Source of the DNA: CAZLDI01 sp964558415
GTDB taxonomy: Bacteria > Chloroflexota > Dehalococcoidia > SM23-28-2 > RBG-16-64-32
NCBI GenBank assembly: GCA_964558415.1
Contig: CAZLDI010000005.1
Coordinates: 102,697 to 166,696, forward strand
DNA length: 64,000 bases
Direction of reading: 5' to 3'
Shown: in pieces, positions 8,512 through 16,693 of the stretch
How positions within the stretch are numbered: position 1 is the stretch's first letter
Layout: every line of letters begins with the position of its first letter
Translations under genes and position numbers: made by a program
Notes under the pieces: generated by a model
Database searches by the model: none
The model's input: only the letters and a program-made list of their open reading frames with translations
Told to the model about the DNA's origin: nothing

Positions 8512-9528
8512 TTACTTGACTTCGATCGTCCCGGTCATCACGGCCGGGTGGAAGTCGCAGCGGAAGTCGTACGCGCCCGGCTCCGCGATCAGGATCGCGA
8601 TCGTGGCGGTCTTCCCCGCGCGCACCTGACCCGGGTCGGAGCACGGGTCATCGTCCGCCGGGTCGCAGAGGTCCGTGTCGTAGGAGCCCTCGCCGGCCAC
8701 GTGAAGGTTGTGGATGCTGCTTCCGTCATTGGTGATCTCGAAGGTGGTCTCCTTGCCGGCCGTCACGGCGATCGTCGGCTCCCGTTCGCCGCCGAACTCG
8801 AAGAAGTTGTCACCCAGCACGATCGTGTCGCCGCCGCCCGGCGAGGGCGATTCCCCAGGGGAAGGTTCCTCGGCGCCTGGCTCTTGCACCGCCTCCCCTG
8901 CGTCCTCCTCTGAGACTGCCCAGATTGCGCCGCCCGCGAGCAGCGCGGCGGCGAGCACCACTACAGCGCCGATCTGCGCGCCGGAGACCTTCTGGTTGCT
9001 GGCCAGATATGTCGCGATAAGCAAAACGCCGATCGAGATGCCGGCCGCGAGCGCGACCGCTCCATCGCCGGAGATCTCCAGGTAGACTCGCGAGAGCCCA
9101 TAGACCACGAGCAATATGAAGGCGAGCACGCCGATTGGTATCAGCACCGGCAGCAGCACCCGCGAGCGCACGGCAGCCTGCGCCTCGATGTGCGCGAATG
9201 AAGACTCTGTGCGCAACGCCTCCATGTCCAGCACCTGCAGGCTGTCCGGCACTGTCACGCGACCGTGCTGGCGCACAATCGCGGCGACGCTCGGCTCGCC
9301 GGTTTCGTAGCGCACAAGGCTGGCGTCGTCAGCCCAGCGCGTCTCGACGACGACGAGGACGTTGCCCTCGGGGTTGATCGAGCGCGTGATGCGCAGGTCG
9401 CGGAAGCCGCCTTGTTGTTTGAGGAAGTTGCGGTGCTCGTCCAGCTCGGAGAGCAGTCCGCCGGAGCCGGAGGCCGCCTCCAACTGCGAGGCTTCTATCT
9501 GGACGAGGACTGTCTGAATATACTCCAT
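8512..9528 (-). CDS. ABM-like domain, membrane segments and cupredoxin domain in one protein
   Basis: Predicted 338 residues from ATG 9528. Residues about 1-100 resemble an antibiotic-biosynthesis-monooxygenase (dimeric alpha-beta barrel) domain. Residues about 120-215 contain three hydrophobic helices. After an acidic Pro/Gly/Ser linker, residues about 235-338 form a plastocyanin-like cupredoxin domain, with type-1 copper ligands His in SIHNLHV, then Cys, His and Met in FRCDFHPAVM. The linker places the copper domain outside. It converges with the oxidase operon, so it may pass electrons to CuA, but this is inference. Two additional Cys (DLCDPADDDPCS) could form a disulfide. Confidence 0.75.
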   Translation of the reverse strand: MEYIQTVLVQIEASQLEAASGSGGLLSELDEHRNFLKQQGGFRDLRITRSINPEGNVLVVVETRWADDASLVRYETGEPSVAAIVRQHGRVTVPDSLQVLDMEALRTESSFAHIEAQAAVRSRVLLPVLIPIGVLAFILLVVYGLSRVYLEISGDGAVALAAGISIGVLLIATYLASNQKVSGAQIGAVVVLAAALLAGGAIWAVSEEDAGEAVQEPGAEEPSPGESPSPGGGDTIVLGDNFFEFGGEREPTIAVTAGKETTFEITNDGSSIHNLHVAGEGSYDTDLCDPADDDPCSDPGQVRAGKTATIAILIAEPGAYDFRCDFHPAVMTGTIEVK

Positions 9529-9547
9529 GCGGGGTTTGAAACTCCGC
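9529..9547. repeat. Short palindrome, same family as the one at 42682
   Basis: Nearly perfect 19-bp palindrome (GCGGGGTTTGAAACTCCGC) directly upstream of the minus-strand start at 9528. The plus-strand copy at 42682-42700 (GGCGGGTTTCAAACCCGCC) has the same GTTTcAAAC core. It is a small interspersed palindrome or a regulatory hairpin. Confidence 0.45.
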
Positions 9548-9569
9548 TTGTAATGGTTATCACAAGCGG
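9544..9569. promoter_or_regulatory. Inverted repeat in the divergent 8512/nadE interval
   Basis: CCGCTTGT (9544-9551) and ACAAGCGG (9562-9569) form an 8-bp perfect inverted repeat with a 10-base spacer. It sits between two divergent genes and could be an operator. There is no T tract, so a terminator is unlikely. Confidence 0.4.
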
Positions 9570-9661
9570 AAACTGGGGGTCAAGCAATCGGCCCTCAAGG
9601 TGTAAGCTGAAGCTTGAACACCCCGCGCCGCTGGTGCGGTTCCGCGGCCGATGGTAGATTA

Positions 9662-9678
9662 AGTGTAGGAGATACACT
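9662..9678. promoter_or_regulatory. Inverted repeat just before the nadE start
   Basis: AGTGTA (9662-9667) and TACACT (9673-9678) flank GGAGA, ten bases before the nadE ATG at 9688. The arms would hide a GGAGA ribosome-binding-like sequence in a hairpin, or could bind a dimeric repressor. Confidence 0.35.
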
Positions 9679-9687
9679 AACTCACTC

Positions 9688-11394
9688 ATGAAGTCCCTTC
9701 GAATCGGCCTGGCTCAGATCAACACGACCGTCGGCGACCTCGACGGCAACATCCAGAAAGTGCGGGAGTACGTCGCGCGCGCCCGCGACCTCGGCGTGGA
9801 AGTGGTGTCGTTTCCGGAGCTCACGGTCACGGGCTACCCACCGGAAGATCTCCTGCTGCGCGCGGCGTTTATAGACGACAACCTGAAGGCCCTGAAGGAG
9901 TTCGTTCAGGGCTGCGCCGGCATCACCGCTGTTGTGGGATTCGTAGATCGCGACGAAGCGGGGATCTACAACGCGGCGGCGGTCATCCACGACGGCCGGC
10001 TCGCGTCTGTGTGCCGTAAGCAGCGACTGCCGAACTACGGCGTCTTCGATGAGCTGCGCTACTTCAAGGCAGGCGATCAGTTCCCCGTCTACACTATCGC
10101 CGGCGTCCCCGTTGGGGTGAACATCTGCGAGGACATCTGGTACCCCGGCGATCCTACAGAGACACAGGCGAACGCCGGAGCGCGGGTGATCGTCAATATC
10201 AACGGCTCGCCCTACCACGCCGGCAAGCGCCGCTTCCGCGAGGAGATGCTGGCGCAACGCGCCCGCGACTATGGCGTCTACGTGTGCTACACCAACCAGG
10301 TGGGCGGCCAGGACGAGCTGGTGTTCGACGGCGGATCGATGGTGCTGGCGCCGGACGGAGCGCTTCTGGCGCGGGCGCCGATGTTCGAGGAAGACCTGCT
10401 GGTGGTGGACCTTGACCTGGGTCAACGGCGCAAAGGGTCCGGGGGTCAACCGGACGTGCGCCGTGTGTCGCTGAGCGGGGCTTCGTCGGCTGCGGACAAG
10501 CCGCCGCTGGAGCGCCGTGTGGCCCCGGAGCTGGGAGAGGAAGCGGAGGTGTACGCGGCGCTGGTTACCGGCACGCGCGACTATCTGCGTAAGACGGGCT
10601 TTGCGAAGGCGCTGGTCGCACTCTCAGGAGGCATCGACTCCAGTCTCGTCGCCGCGATCGCCGTCGATGCGCTCGGTGCTGAGAACGTGCACGGCGTCGG
10701 CATGCCCTCCCGCTACTCTTCGGAGGGCAGCATCAGCGATGCGCGTGCGCTTGCGGACAACCTGGGGATCGGCCTGACGATCATTCCGATCGAGCCGGCG
10801 CACGCCGCGTACCTGGAGATGCTTGAGGCGCCGTTCGCCGGGTTCGGGTACGCGGAAGCCGGCGTGGCTGAGGAGAACATGCAGTCGCGCGTACGGGGCA
10901 ACGTGATCATGGCGCTCTCCAATCGGCTCGGCTGGATTGTGCTGACAACCGGCAACAAGAGCGAGTTTGCCACCGGTTACGCGACCCTTTACGGCGACAT
11001 GTCGGGCGGCTTCGCGGTGATCAAGGACGTGCCGAAGACGCTTGTGTACCGGCTGGCGCGCCACCGCAACTCGGTCGGTGCCCGGCCCCTGATTCCGGAG
11101 GCGGTGCTCGCCAAGCCCCCGTCCGCTGAACTGAAGCCGGGGCAGCTGGACCAGGACACTTTGCCGCCTTACGACGTGCTGGACGGCATCATCGAGGCCT
11201 ACGTGGAGGAGGACCGCAGTGTGCAACAGATTGTGGCGATGGGTTACGATTACGCGACGGTCGTGCGCGTCGTGCAGATGATCGATCGCAATGAGTACAA
11301 ACGCAGGCAGGCGCCGCCCGGCGTAAAGATCACGCCGAAGGCGTTCGGCCGCGACCGCCGCCTGCCCATCGCGAATCGGTATAAGAGCCGGTAG
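9688..11394 (+). CDS. nadE: Glutamine-dependent NAD+ synthase
   Basis: Makes NAD+ from nicotinic acid adenine dinucleotide with ammonia released from glutamine. Predicted 568 residues, the usual length of the two-domain form. The N-terminal nitrilase-like amidotransferase domain (1-260) has the Glu-Lys-Cys triad: Glu in FPELTVTGYPPEDL, Lys in RKQRLPNYGVFDE, Cys in VNICEDIW. The synthetase domain begins with the P-loop ALSGGIDSSL (about 309-318) and contains TTGNKSEFATGYATLYGDMSGG. No nearby NAD genes; starts divergently from the cupredoxin gene. Confidence 0.96.
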   Translation: MKSLRIGLAQINTTVGDLDGNIQKVREYVARARDLGVEVVSFPELTVTGYPPEDLLLRAAFIDDNLKALKEFVQGCAGITAVVGFVDRDEAGIYNAAAVIHDGRLASVCRKQRLPNYGVFDELRYFKAGDQFPVYTIAGVPVGVNICEDIWYPGDPTETQANAGARVIVNINGSPYHAGKRRFREEMLAQRARDYGVYVCYTNQVGGQDELVFDGGSMVLAPDGALLARAPMFEEDLLVVDLDLGQRRKGSGGQPDVRRVSLSGASSAADKPPLERRVAPELGEEAEVYAALVTGTRDYLRKTGFAKALVALSGGIDSSLVAAIAVDALGAENVHGVGMPSRYSSEGSISDARALADNLGIGLTIIPIEPAHAAYLEMLEAPFAGFGYAEAGVAEENMQSRVRGNVIMALSNRLGWIVLTTGNKSEFATGYATLYGDMSGGFAVIKDVPKTLVYRLARHRNSVGARPLIPEAVLAKPPSAELKPGQLDQDTLPPYDVLDGIIEAYVEEDRSVQQIVAMGYDYATVVRVVQMIDRNEYKRRQAPPGVKITPKAFGRDRRLPIANRYKSR

Positions 11395-11410
11395 CTCAGG
11401 CCCTTTGCGT

Positions 11411-11434
11411 TTATATCACTTTAATATGATATAA
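11411..11434. promoter_or_regulatory. Operator and -10 region of a toxin-antitoxin pair
   Basis: TTATATCA (11411-11418) and TGATATAA (11427-11434) form a perfect 8-bp inverted repeat with an 8-base AT-rich spacer, 16 bases before the antitoxin start. The right arm provides a TATAAT-like -10 (11431-11436 reads ATAATT). Binding of the HTH antitoxin here would block its own promoter, as is usual for such pairs. Confidence 0.6.
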
Positions 11435-11450
11435 TTGCCGTTGACTGACA

Positions 11451-11768
11451 ATGGTTAGCGTTTCCGACGAACTGCTGACGGTCGCTGAGGCGGCTGCCCT
11501 CCTGAAGGTGAGCCCATACACGATCTACCGCTGGATCGGGAGCGGGCGGCTTCCCGCAGTGAGGTATTCGCGGCGGGTGATACGACTGCGGCGCAGCGAG
11601 GTCGAAGCCCTTCCGAGCACCGCTGGCCTCCGGAGCGAGGGTCCTCCGCACAAAGGGACCGGCCGCGCCATTCTGCGGTTCGCAGGCATCCTCACCAAAC
11701 AGGAGGGCGATGAACTCTGGCGCGCCGTCAAGGAAGCGAGAGAAGCCTCCTTAGATGACCCGCATTGA
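11451..11768 (+). CDS. HTH antitoxin, excisionase/AlpA-like (MerR-type) DNA-binding
   Basis: Predicted 105 residues. Residues 8-57 match the helix-turn-helix_17 excisionase-type domain (LLTVAEAAALLKVSPYTIYRWIGSGRLP, then IRLRRSEVEAL), a small winged HTH used by many antitoxins. The C-terminal half (RAILRFAGILTKQEGDELWRAVKEAR) is predicted to be helical and likely binds the toxin. The 3' end overlaps the toxin start by four bases. An inverted repeat lies directly upstream. Confidence 0.8.
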   Translation: MVSVSDELLTVAEAAALLKVSPYTIYRWIGSGRLPAVRYSRRVIRLRRSEVEALPSTAGLRSEGPPHKGTGRAILRFAGILTKQEGDELWRAVKEAREASLDDPH

Positions 11769-12178
11769 CGGATTACTTGCTGGACACTTCCATCATCAGG
11801 TCGCTGTTCATTCGTGACACGCGGGTCACGTCGCGGCTCGATGCGATGCGGCCAACTGACTCGGTTTCTACCTCTGTGATTACGCAAGGGGAGCTCCTGT
11901 ACGGCGCCGCCCGTACGCTTGGCGCGCGAAGGCACGCGCTGGAGGAGCTGATGATCGAGTTCTTCTCGACGCTGAGCCAGGTGTGGCCGGTTACCACCAC
12001 CGCGGCTTCGGCGTACGCTGCGATCAAAGACACTCTTGCTGCCACGGGCCGGATGATACCTGCAAACGATCTCTGGATCGCGGCCATCGCGCTTTCCGGT
12101 GGGCTCACCCTCGTGGCGCACGACGAGCACTTTACGCGTGTCGGCGATCTGCCTCTGGAGGACTGGCTTGAAGACTGA
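11765..12178 (+). CDS. PIN-domain ribonuclease toxin (VapC-like)
   Basis: Predicted 137 residues from a TTG start overlapping the antitoxin stop (TTGA). Acidic metal-binding residues of the PIN nuclease are visible: Asp in LLDTSIIRS near the N terminus, Glu in ITQGELLYGA, Asp in IPANDLWIAA, and Asp in AHDEHFTRV. VapC proteins cleave tRNA or rRNA. The pairing with an HTH_17 antitoxin rather than an AbrB- or RHH-type one is a known but less common arrangement. Confidence 0.85.
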   Translation: MTDYLLDTSIIRSLFIRDTRVTSRLDAMRPTDSVSTSVITQGELLYGAARTLGARRHALEELMIEFFSTLSQVWPVTTTAASAYAAIKDTLAATGRMIPANDLWIAAIALSGGLTLVAHDEHFTRVGDLPLEDWLED

Positions 12179-12800
12179 ATCCAACATCGAGGCCATCTTC
12201 TTCGACTTCGGCGGCGTCCTCCTCCAGACCTTCGACGGCGTTGACCACGATGCCATCGAGGCGGAGTTCGGACTTGAACGCAAGCAGCTGCGCAAGATGG
12301 TCTACGTCGAGAGCCGGTACATGGACCTGCAGGTCGGTAAGTGCACCCTCGAGGACTGGACTGAATCCGTGCGCGCGACATTGCGGGAGCGGTTGGGCGA
12401 GAGAGCGTCTCCTGTCTTCCGCGCGTATTTCGAGGCGGAACACAAACTCAATCCGCAGATGCTTGAACTCGTACAGCGCCTGCAGGGGCAGTACACGCTG
12501 GGCATCATTTCCAACACCATTCCGGGGATGGAGGATCGGTTGCGGGAGCGGCCGGAGCTGGACTGGTTCAGCATCTTCGATGTCCGTATCGGGTCCGGCG
12601 ATCTGGGGATCGCAAAGCCCGACCCACGCATCTTCCTCCACGCCGCGAAGAGCGCCGGCGCGGCGCCCTCCGGGTGCGTCTTCACGGACGACGTGCGCAG
12701 CTTCGCGGATGCGGCCCGCGAGGTGGGCATGCACGGCTTCCAGTTCATCGGCTACGAGCAGTTCGTGGCCGACCTGCAGTCGGTCGGCGTGATCGCGTGA
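12168..12800 (+). CDS. HAD-family hydrolase (first of a tandem pair)
   Basis: Predicted 210 residues from TTG 12168, which overlaps the toxin gene end by 11 bases. Motif I reads FFDFGGVLL, with the nucleophile Asp followed by F-G-G; this Gly variant at the usual acid position occurs in the YihX-like branch of subfamily IA. Motif II is SNTIPG, motif III Lys in AKPDPRIF, motif IV FTDDVRS. Probably a small-molecule phosphatase; the substrate cannot be told. The next gene is a paralogue. Confidence 0.82.
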   Translation: MKTESNIEAIFFDFGGVLLQTFDGVDHDAIEAEFGLERKQLRKMVYVESRYMDLQVGKCTLEDWTESVRATLRERLGERASPVFRAYFEAEHKLNPQMLELVQRLQGQYTLGIISNTIPGMEDRLRERPELDWFSIFDVRIGSGDLGIAKPDPRIFLHAAKSAGAAPSGCVFTDDVRSFADAAREVGMHGFQFIGYEQFVADLQSVGVIA

Positions 12801-13408
12801 TCCGCGCGATCTTCTTCGACTTCGGCGGTGTGCTTGGGCGCTGGGACCGTGCCATAGTCAGCGCCCTGGAGGAGGAGCACGGGCTCCCTGAGGGTGGTGT
12901 CCTCAAGGCGCTCTACGGCACGTCCGGGTGGCGAGAAGTCGAAATTGGGCATCTTCCCATCAGCGATTGGCTCTCGGAGGTGGATGTGGCGCTGGCGGCG
13001 GCCGCCCAAAAGCCCCTCCCCCCTGCGCACACCGTCTGGTCGCGCCTGTGGAATGACATCGATCGGGACGTGATCGGTCTCGCCCAGCGGTTGAGGGCGA
13101 ATCACAAGATAGGCGTGCTCTCCAATACCACTGTAATGCTGGAAGACCAGCTCCTCGCATCGAACGGCATCCACGACATGTGGGACGTCATCATCAACTC
13201 CGCCCGCGTCGGCGTCGCCAAGCCGGACCGCCGCATCTACGAGATCGCCGCCGAAAGCATCGGCGTCGAGCCGTCCGCCTGCATCCACATAGACGACATG
13301 GAGGCGAACGTTGTGGGTGCCCGCGAAGCTGGATTCCAGGCGGTCCACCACGTCGGCGATTCCACCGCGCTCGAGGAGGCGCTTCGCGACCTGGGCGTCG
13401 AGTGGTAG
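12797..13408 (+). CDS. HAD-family hydrolase (second of a tandem pair)
   Basis: Predicted 203 residues from GTG 12797, overlapping the previous stop (GTGA). Same architecture as its neighbour: motif I FFDFGGVLG, motif II LSNTTV, motif III AKPDRRIYE, motif IV HIDDMEANV. The clear similarity suggests tandem duplication followed by divergence of the cap region (roughly residues 20-80), where the two differ most. Confidence 0.82.
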   Translation: MIRAIFFDFGGVLGRWDRAIVSALEEEHGLPEGGVLKALYGTSGWREVEIGHLPISDWLSEVDVALAAAAQKPLPPAHTVWSRLWNDIDRDVIGLAQRLRANHKIGVLSNTTVMLEDQLLASNGIHDMWDVIINSARVGVAKPDRRIYEIAAESIGVEPSACIHIDDMEANVVGAREAGFQAVHHVGDSTALEEALRDLGVEW

Positions 13409-13453
13409 AGATGCGGCTTCACGTCGCATCTCGCCGACGCCTGACACCCGTCG

Positions 13454-13482
13454 TTGACAGGCCCACGGCACTTGGATACGAT
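13454..13482 (+). promoter_or_regulatory. Promoter of the A-type Fe-S carrier gene
   Basis: TTGACA (13454-13459), 17-base spacer, TACGAT (13477-13482). The expected start is about 40 bases before the ATG at 13529. TACGAT recurs as -10 element at 24567. Confidence 0.7.
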
Positions 13483-13528
13483 AGAGTCGCAATAAGACAA
13501 GCAACCGCTTCCTAAATCGAGGTGTCCC

Positions 13529-13894
13529 ATGATGACGATGACTGATAAGGCGCTGGTCAAGGCCAGAGAGCTGTTCAAAGAGAAGGGGCTCGCCGAAGAG
13601 GCCGGCCTGCGCGTCTTCGTCGTCGGCGGCGGTTGCTCCGGCTACCAGTACGGTATGGCCCTCGCCCGCGAGGTCGACGAAGAGGACCTCATCGTCGACC
13701 ACGAGGGCATCAAGCTGATCGTCGACCCGGATAGCGCCCCGCTGCTCGAAGGCGCCGAGATCGACTACGTGGACGACCTGATGAAGGCCGGCTTCACGAT
13801 CTTCAACCCGAACGCCGTGAAGTCCTGCGCCTGCGGCACCTCCTTCCAGACCGCCGAAGGCGGCGGCCAGGCGAGGGCCTGCGGCAGCCACTAG
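13529..13894 (+). CDS. erpA: A-type iron-sulfur carrier (IscA/ErpA-like)
   Basis: Predicted 121 residues. Delivers Fe-S clusters to target proteins. The three invariant cysteines are in GGGCSGYQY (about residue 36) and SCACGTSF (about 101 and 103). Flanked by its own promoter and a terminator, so it is monocistronic. ErpA, IscA and SufA cannot be told apart by sequence alone; erpA is the cautious label since no isc or suf genes are adjacent. Confidence 0.88.
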   Translation: MMTMTDKALVKARELFKEKGLAEEAGLRVFVVGGGCSGYQYGMALAREVDEEDLIVDHEGIKLIVDPDSAPLLEGAEIDYVDDLMKAGFTIFNPNAVKSCACGTSFQTAEGGGQARACGSH

Positions 13895-13919
13895 ACCGCG
13901 AAACTCGAAGCGCGAATCG

Positions 13920-13950
13920 GGCCCGGTGCGAAAGCGCCGGGCCTTTGCTT
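13920..13950 (+). terminator. Rho-independent terminator after the Fe-S carrier gene
   Basis: A ten-pair GC stem (GGCCCGG-T-GC pairing with GC-G-CCGGGCC, one T-G wobble) closed by a GAAA tetraloop at 13930-13933 and followed by TTTGCTT. Confidence 0.8.
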
Positions 13951-14141
13951 AGGTTTACACAGCATGCCCGACCAATATTTGGACTTGCGCGAGATCGCCC
14001 CGATGGCCTAACGAAGAAGTGGTCGGCTGGGCACTGCCACCTCGCCCTCCAGACCAACCTCCACGAGGTCCTGGTGAAGGACTGAGAGAGGATCGCGGGG
14101 ATGATGAGCGTGGCGGTGTGGCGCTAGCGGGTGGACGGAGT
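13951..14141. other. Interval without a supported gene
   Basis: Between the terminator and the next minus-strand gene. Both strands hold short open frames that end in stops, for example minus-strand codons ending at 14010. This could be a decayed gene end, but nothing recognisable was found. Confidence 0.3.
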
Positions 14142-15551
14142 CTATCGAGCTTCCTCTATTGGCAGAGGTTCGTCCATCTCGTCGAGATCGTCGGCGCTCA
14201 AAATGTGGTCGAACATTGGGCTTCGCGGATCATTGCTTGGCGGCAGCCGGTAAAACAATAGCCCAACATATTTGGATAGAAGCTTGCGTGCACGCGAGAA
14301 GAAGACCTCCTCGCTAGGCGGTTCGCCATAGAACTCGGGCGTCATCCGAAAGAACGATATCATCGCCTTTGGGTCTTCGGGTGTACCCTTTAGCCCGAAC
14401 AGGTATCGGAAGTGGCTTGTCTTGTCATAGAGGTCTACAGCTGTGACGCCGATCAGCACAGCCTCCGGATCCGCGTAGGCCTCCGGGAACAGATCACCTA
14501 CGTAGTCAATCAGCGCGGCCGCATCTGCCTGTTGACGCAAGGGATCGGCTATTTCGGCGGGCACAGCCTTCGGTGTCAGCACCGTTATGGTCAGTCCGTA
14601 CCGATCCAGATAATGGTCAACGAGGTGATACACAAGAGCCGGAGATACCAGACCGAGCGGCACCAAACACACTCGCCTGCCGCTCCCCGCACAAGAGTTT
14701 TGGGCGATCGGTTGGAGTTCCGTCTGCGCCGCCAGACAGCCGTCGAATTCCTCGCTGATGCAAGGCGCTTCTGGGAATAATAGATCGCGGTAGGGCCGAG
14801 CCTCGGCTGGACGTTCAGGGATCTCGATCGGCTGATTGTAGCTCACGAACTCGTACTGTGCAGTCGTGACGACCCCGACATGTTCCAATTCGATATCGGT
14901 CCGAACCTCAAGAGCGAAAGGTAGTTCGCTGTCGCTCGAGATCCACAATTCAATCTCTGCACTACCATCCGCGTCGTCTAATAGTTCGATAGTCTCGTCA
15001 TCCCCGGCTGCCAGATCGATTAGGTCAGCCGGTGCAGCCAGATGAATGAGTGCCATATCCGCGGCGGCATCATCCGACAGTTTCGGGACCCCCCTCATAG
15101 CCCCTGTTATCACATCGTAGTCCAATAGATACGCGCCAATGCCGCCTGCGGGAATCTCTTCCGGCCTCGTGCCCTGACTCCACGGGCTCTGTACGAACCA
15201 TTCTCCGTCGCGCGTGTGGAAATACATGTCTTCGGGCACGTACAGCAGCTCGTCCACGTTGTCGCCATCCTCGGATCCGCCCTTCAGGAACGTGCGACTG
15301 TAGGACAGTTCGCCCCCCTCGTATCCGGCCAAGCCATCGACCGTATACTTCGTGTCCAGAGCCTGCTGGGTCATCTTGAACCGAACCTCATACGATCGTT
15401 GCTCACGAAGTCGCTCCCGTGAGACAGCGACGATATGGCCTATCGAGTTGCTTTCGTCCACAGTGGGCGCTGGATCACCCCCGCCGAAACATGCTGCAAG
15501 GAGAATTATGGGAGCGGCCACGACAGGCACAGGCAAACGGTGGCGAGTCAT
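14142..15551 (-). CDS. Lipoprotein: LolA/LppX-like domain fused to an inactive archaemetzincin-like domain
   Basis: Predicted 469 residues from ATG 15551. The signal peptide ends in lipobox LLAAC (Cys about 21). Residues about 30-265 look like an LppX/LolA-type lipid-carrier half-barrel. After a Cys-containing linker, residues about 290-469 follow the archaemetzincin (M54) pattern: CLVPLGLVSPALV, LIGVTAVDLYD, YLFGLKG and PEFYGEPPSEEVF. At the place where M54 enzymes have HExxHxxGxxH, this protein reads KYVGLLFYRLP, so the zinc ligands are missing and it is probably not a protease. Codon use looks less GC-rich than in neighbours. Divergent from metF. Confidence 0.6.
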   Translation of the reverse strand: MTRHRLPVPVVAAPIILLAACFGGGDPAPTVDESNSIGHIVAVSRERLREQRSYEVRFKMTQQALDTKYTVDGLAGYEGGELSYSRTFLKGGSEDGDNVDELLYVPEDMYFHTRDGEWFVQSPWSQGTRPEEIPAGGIGAYLLDYDVITGAMRGVPKLSDDAAADMALIHLAAPADLIDLAAGDDETIELLDDADGSAEIELWISSDSELPFALEVRTDIELEHVGVVTTAQYEFVSYNQPIEIPERPAEARPYRDLLFPEAPCISEEFDGCLAAQTELQPIAQNSCAGSGRRVCLVPLGLVSPALVYHLVDHYLDRYGLTITVLTPKAVPAEIADPLRQQADAAALIDYVGDLFPEAYADPEAVLIGVTAVDLYDKTSHFRYLFGLKGTPEDPKAMISFFRMTPEFYGEPPSEEVFFSRARKLLSKYVGLLFYRLPPSNDPRSPMFDHILSADDLDEMDEPLPIEEAR

Positions 15552-15593
15552 CTCAGCTGTACGCGCACTCAAAATTCGACAATGCTACGCGCG

Positions 15594-15599
15594 ATTATA
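15594..15599 (-). promoter_or_regulatory. -10 element for the 15551 lipoprotein gene
   Basis: On the minus strand this reads TATAAT, about 40 bases before the chosen ATG. No good -35 lies 16-19 bases upstream, so only the -10 is claimed. Confidence 0.35.
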
Positions 15600-15652
15600 C
15601 CAACGCGCCTTCCCTTGCCTGCCTCACCCCCTTCCGCTACCCTTAACCCACC

Positions 15653-16621
15653 ATGACCGAGATCCCGCCCGCCGCTCGCGAAGCTCCCCTCGCGTCGGCC
15701 TCCGGCGACGGCAAGTCGCCCAAGCGCGGCACCGAGCCCCTCACCTTCCGCGAGAAGCTCGCCGCCGGTCTCTTCGTGATCTCCGTGGAGGTCGACCCGC
15801 CGCACGGGCTCAGCGCGCGCAAGGCCGTCCAGGGCACGCAGCTCCTCAAGGACGCCGGCGTCGACGCCGTTAACGTCGGCGATAGCCCCACCGCGAAGGT
15901 GCGGATGTCCCCGCTCGCGATGTCCGTCCTCCTCCAGCGCGAGGTCGGCGTCGACATCGTGATGCACTACACCACTCGCGACCGCAACGCCATGGCGATC
16001 CACAGCGACATGGTGGGCGCGCATGTCCTTGACATCCGCAACATCCTCTGCCTGCGCGGCGACCCGCCGTCCGTCGGCGGCTACACGGACATCGTCGGCG
16101 TCTGGGACGTCAGCGCCGTCGGCCTGATTCGCTTCCTCAAGCTGCTCAACGACGGCGTCGACTTCAGCGGCAAGCCGGTGCGCGGCCAGGCGTCGTTCTT
16201 CATCGGCGGCTCAGCCAACCTCAACGCCGACCCGCTGGAGCCGGAGTTGCGCCTGATGCGCCGCAAGGTAGAGGCGGGCGCGCACTTCTTCGTGACCCAG
16301 AACGTCTTCGAGGAAAAGAAGCTGGAGACGTTCCTGGACCAGGCCGCGAAGTTCAAGAAGCCGATCATCGTCGGCGTCCTGCCGCTGGCCAACTCGCGCC
16401 ACGCCGAGTTCCTGCACAACGAAGTCCCCGGCATGTATCTGCCGGACGCGGTCCGCGACCGCATGCGTCGCGCCGGTGACGAGAACGGCCCGCGCGAAGG
16501 CCAGGCGATGGCACGTGACTTCATCGCGCTCTGCCGCGAGAAGGCCGCGGGGGTCTATATCGTCCCCTCCTTCGGCCGCTACGACATCGTGGCGGCGCTG
16601 GTGGCCGGGGCGCGCGGTTAG
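15653..16621 (+). CDS. metF: Methylenetetrahydrofolate reductase family protein
   Basis: TIM-barrel flavoprotein of 322 residues. The family reduces methylene-THF to methyl-THF for methionine synthesis. Visible family features are ISVEVDPPHG (active-site Glu strand), VNVGDSPTAKVRMSP, RNILCLRGDPP and FVTQNVFEEKKLETFL. It has an N-terminal Ala/Pro-rich extension of about 28 residues. Its sequence is closer to the stand-alone MTHFR seen beside corrinoid methyltransferases or fused to homocysteine methyltransferase than to E. coli MetF. A diverged copy of its 3' end lies at 17096-17220, beyond the rhodanese gene. Confidence 0.88.
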   Translation: MTEIPPAAREAPLASASGDGKSPKRGTEPLTFREKLAAGLFVISVEVDPPHGLSARKAVQGTQLLKDAGVDAVNVGDSPTAKVRMSPLAMSVLLQREVGVDIVMHYTTRDRNAMAIHSDMVGAHVLDIRNILCLRGDPPSVGGYTDIVGVWDVSAVGLIRFLKLLNDGVDFSGKPVRGQASFFIGGSANLNADPLEPELRLMRRKVEAGAHFFVTQNVFEEKKLETFLDQAAKFKKPIIVGVLPLANSRHAEFLHNEVPGMYLPDAVRDRMRRAGDENGPREGQAMARDFIALCREKAAGVYIVPSFGRYDIVAALVAGARG

Positions 16622-16628
16622 TCGGTTC

Positions 16629-16657
16629 TGGACAATCGTTTGTCGCACCCCCATAAT
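16629..16657 (+). promoter_or_regulatory. Promoter of the rhodanese gene
   Basis: TGGACA (16629-16634), 17-base spacer, CATAAT (16652-16657), starting eight bases after the metF stop. A strong AAGGAGG ribosome site (16679-16685) precedes the ATG at 16694. Confidence 0.55.
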
Positions 16658-16693
16658 TTCTGTGCAACACGCGGAGTCCCAAGGAGGTAGCCC

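Noticed and set aside
14019..14261. 80-codon plus-strand ORF
   Set aside because: Overlaps the end of the lipoprotein gene on the other strand and shows no domain or ribosome site.
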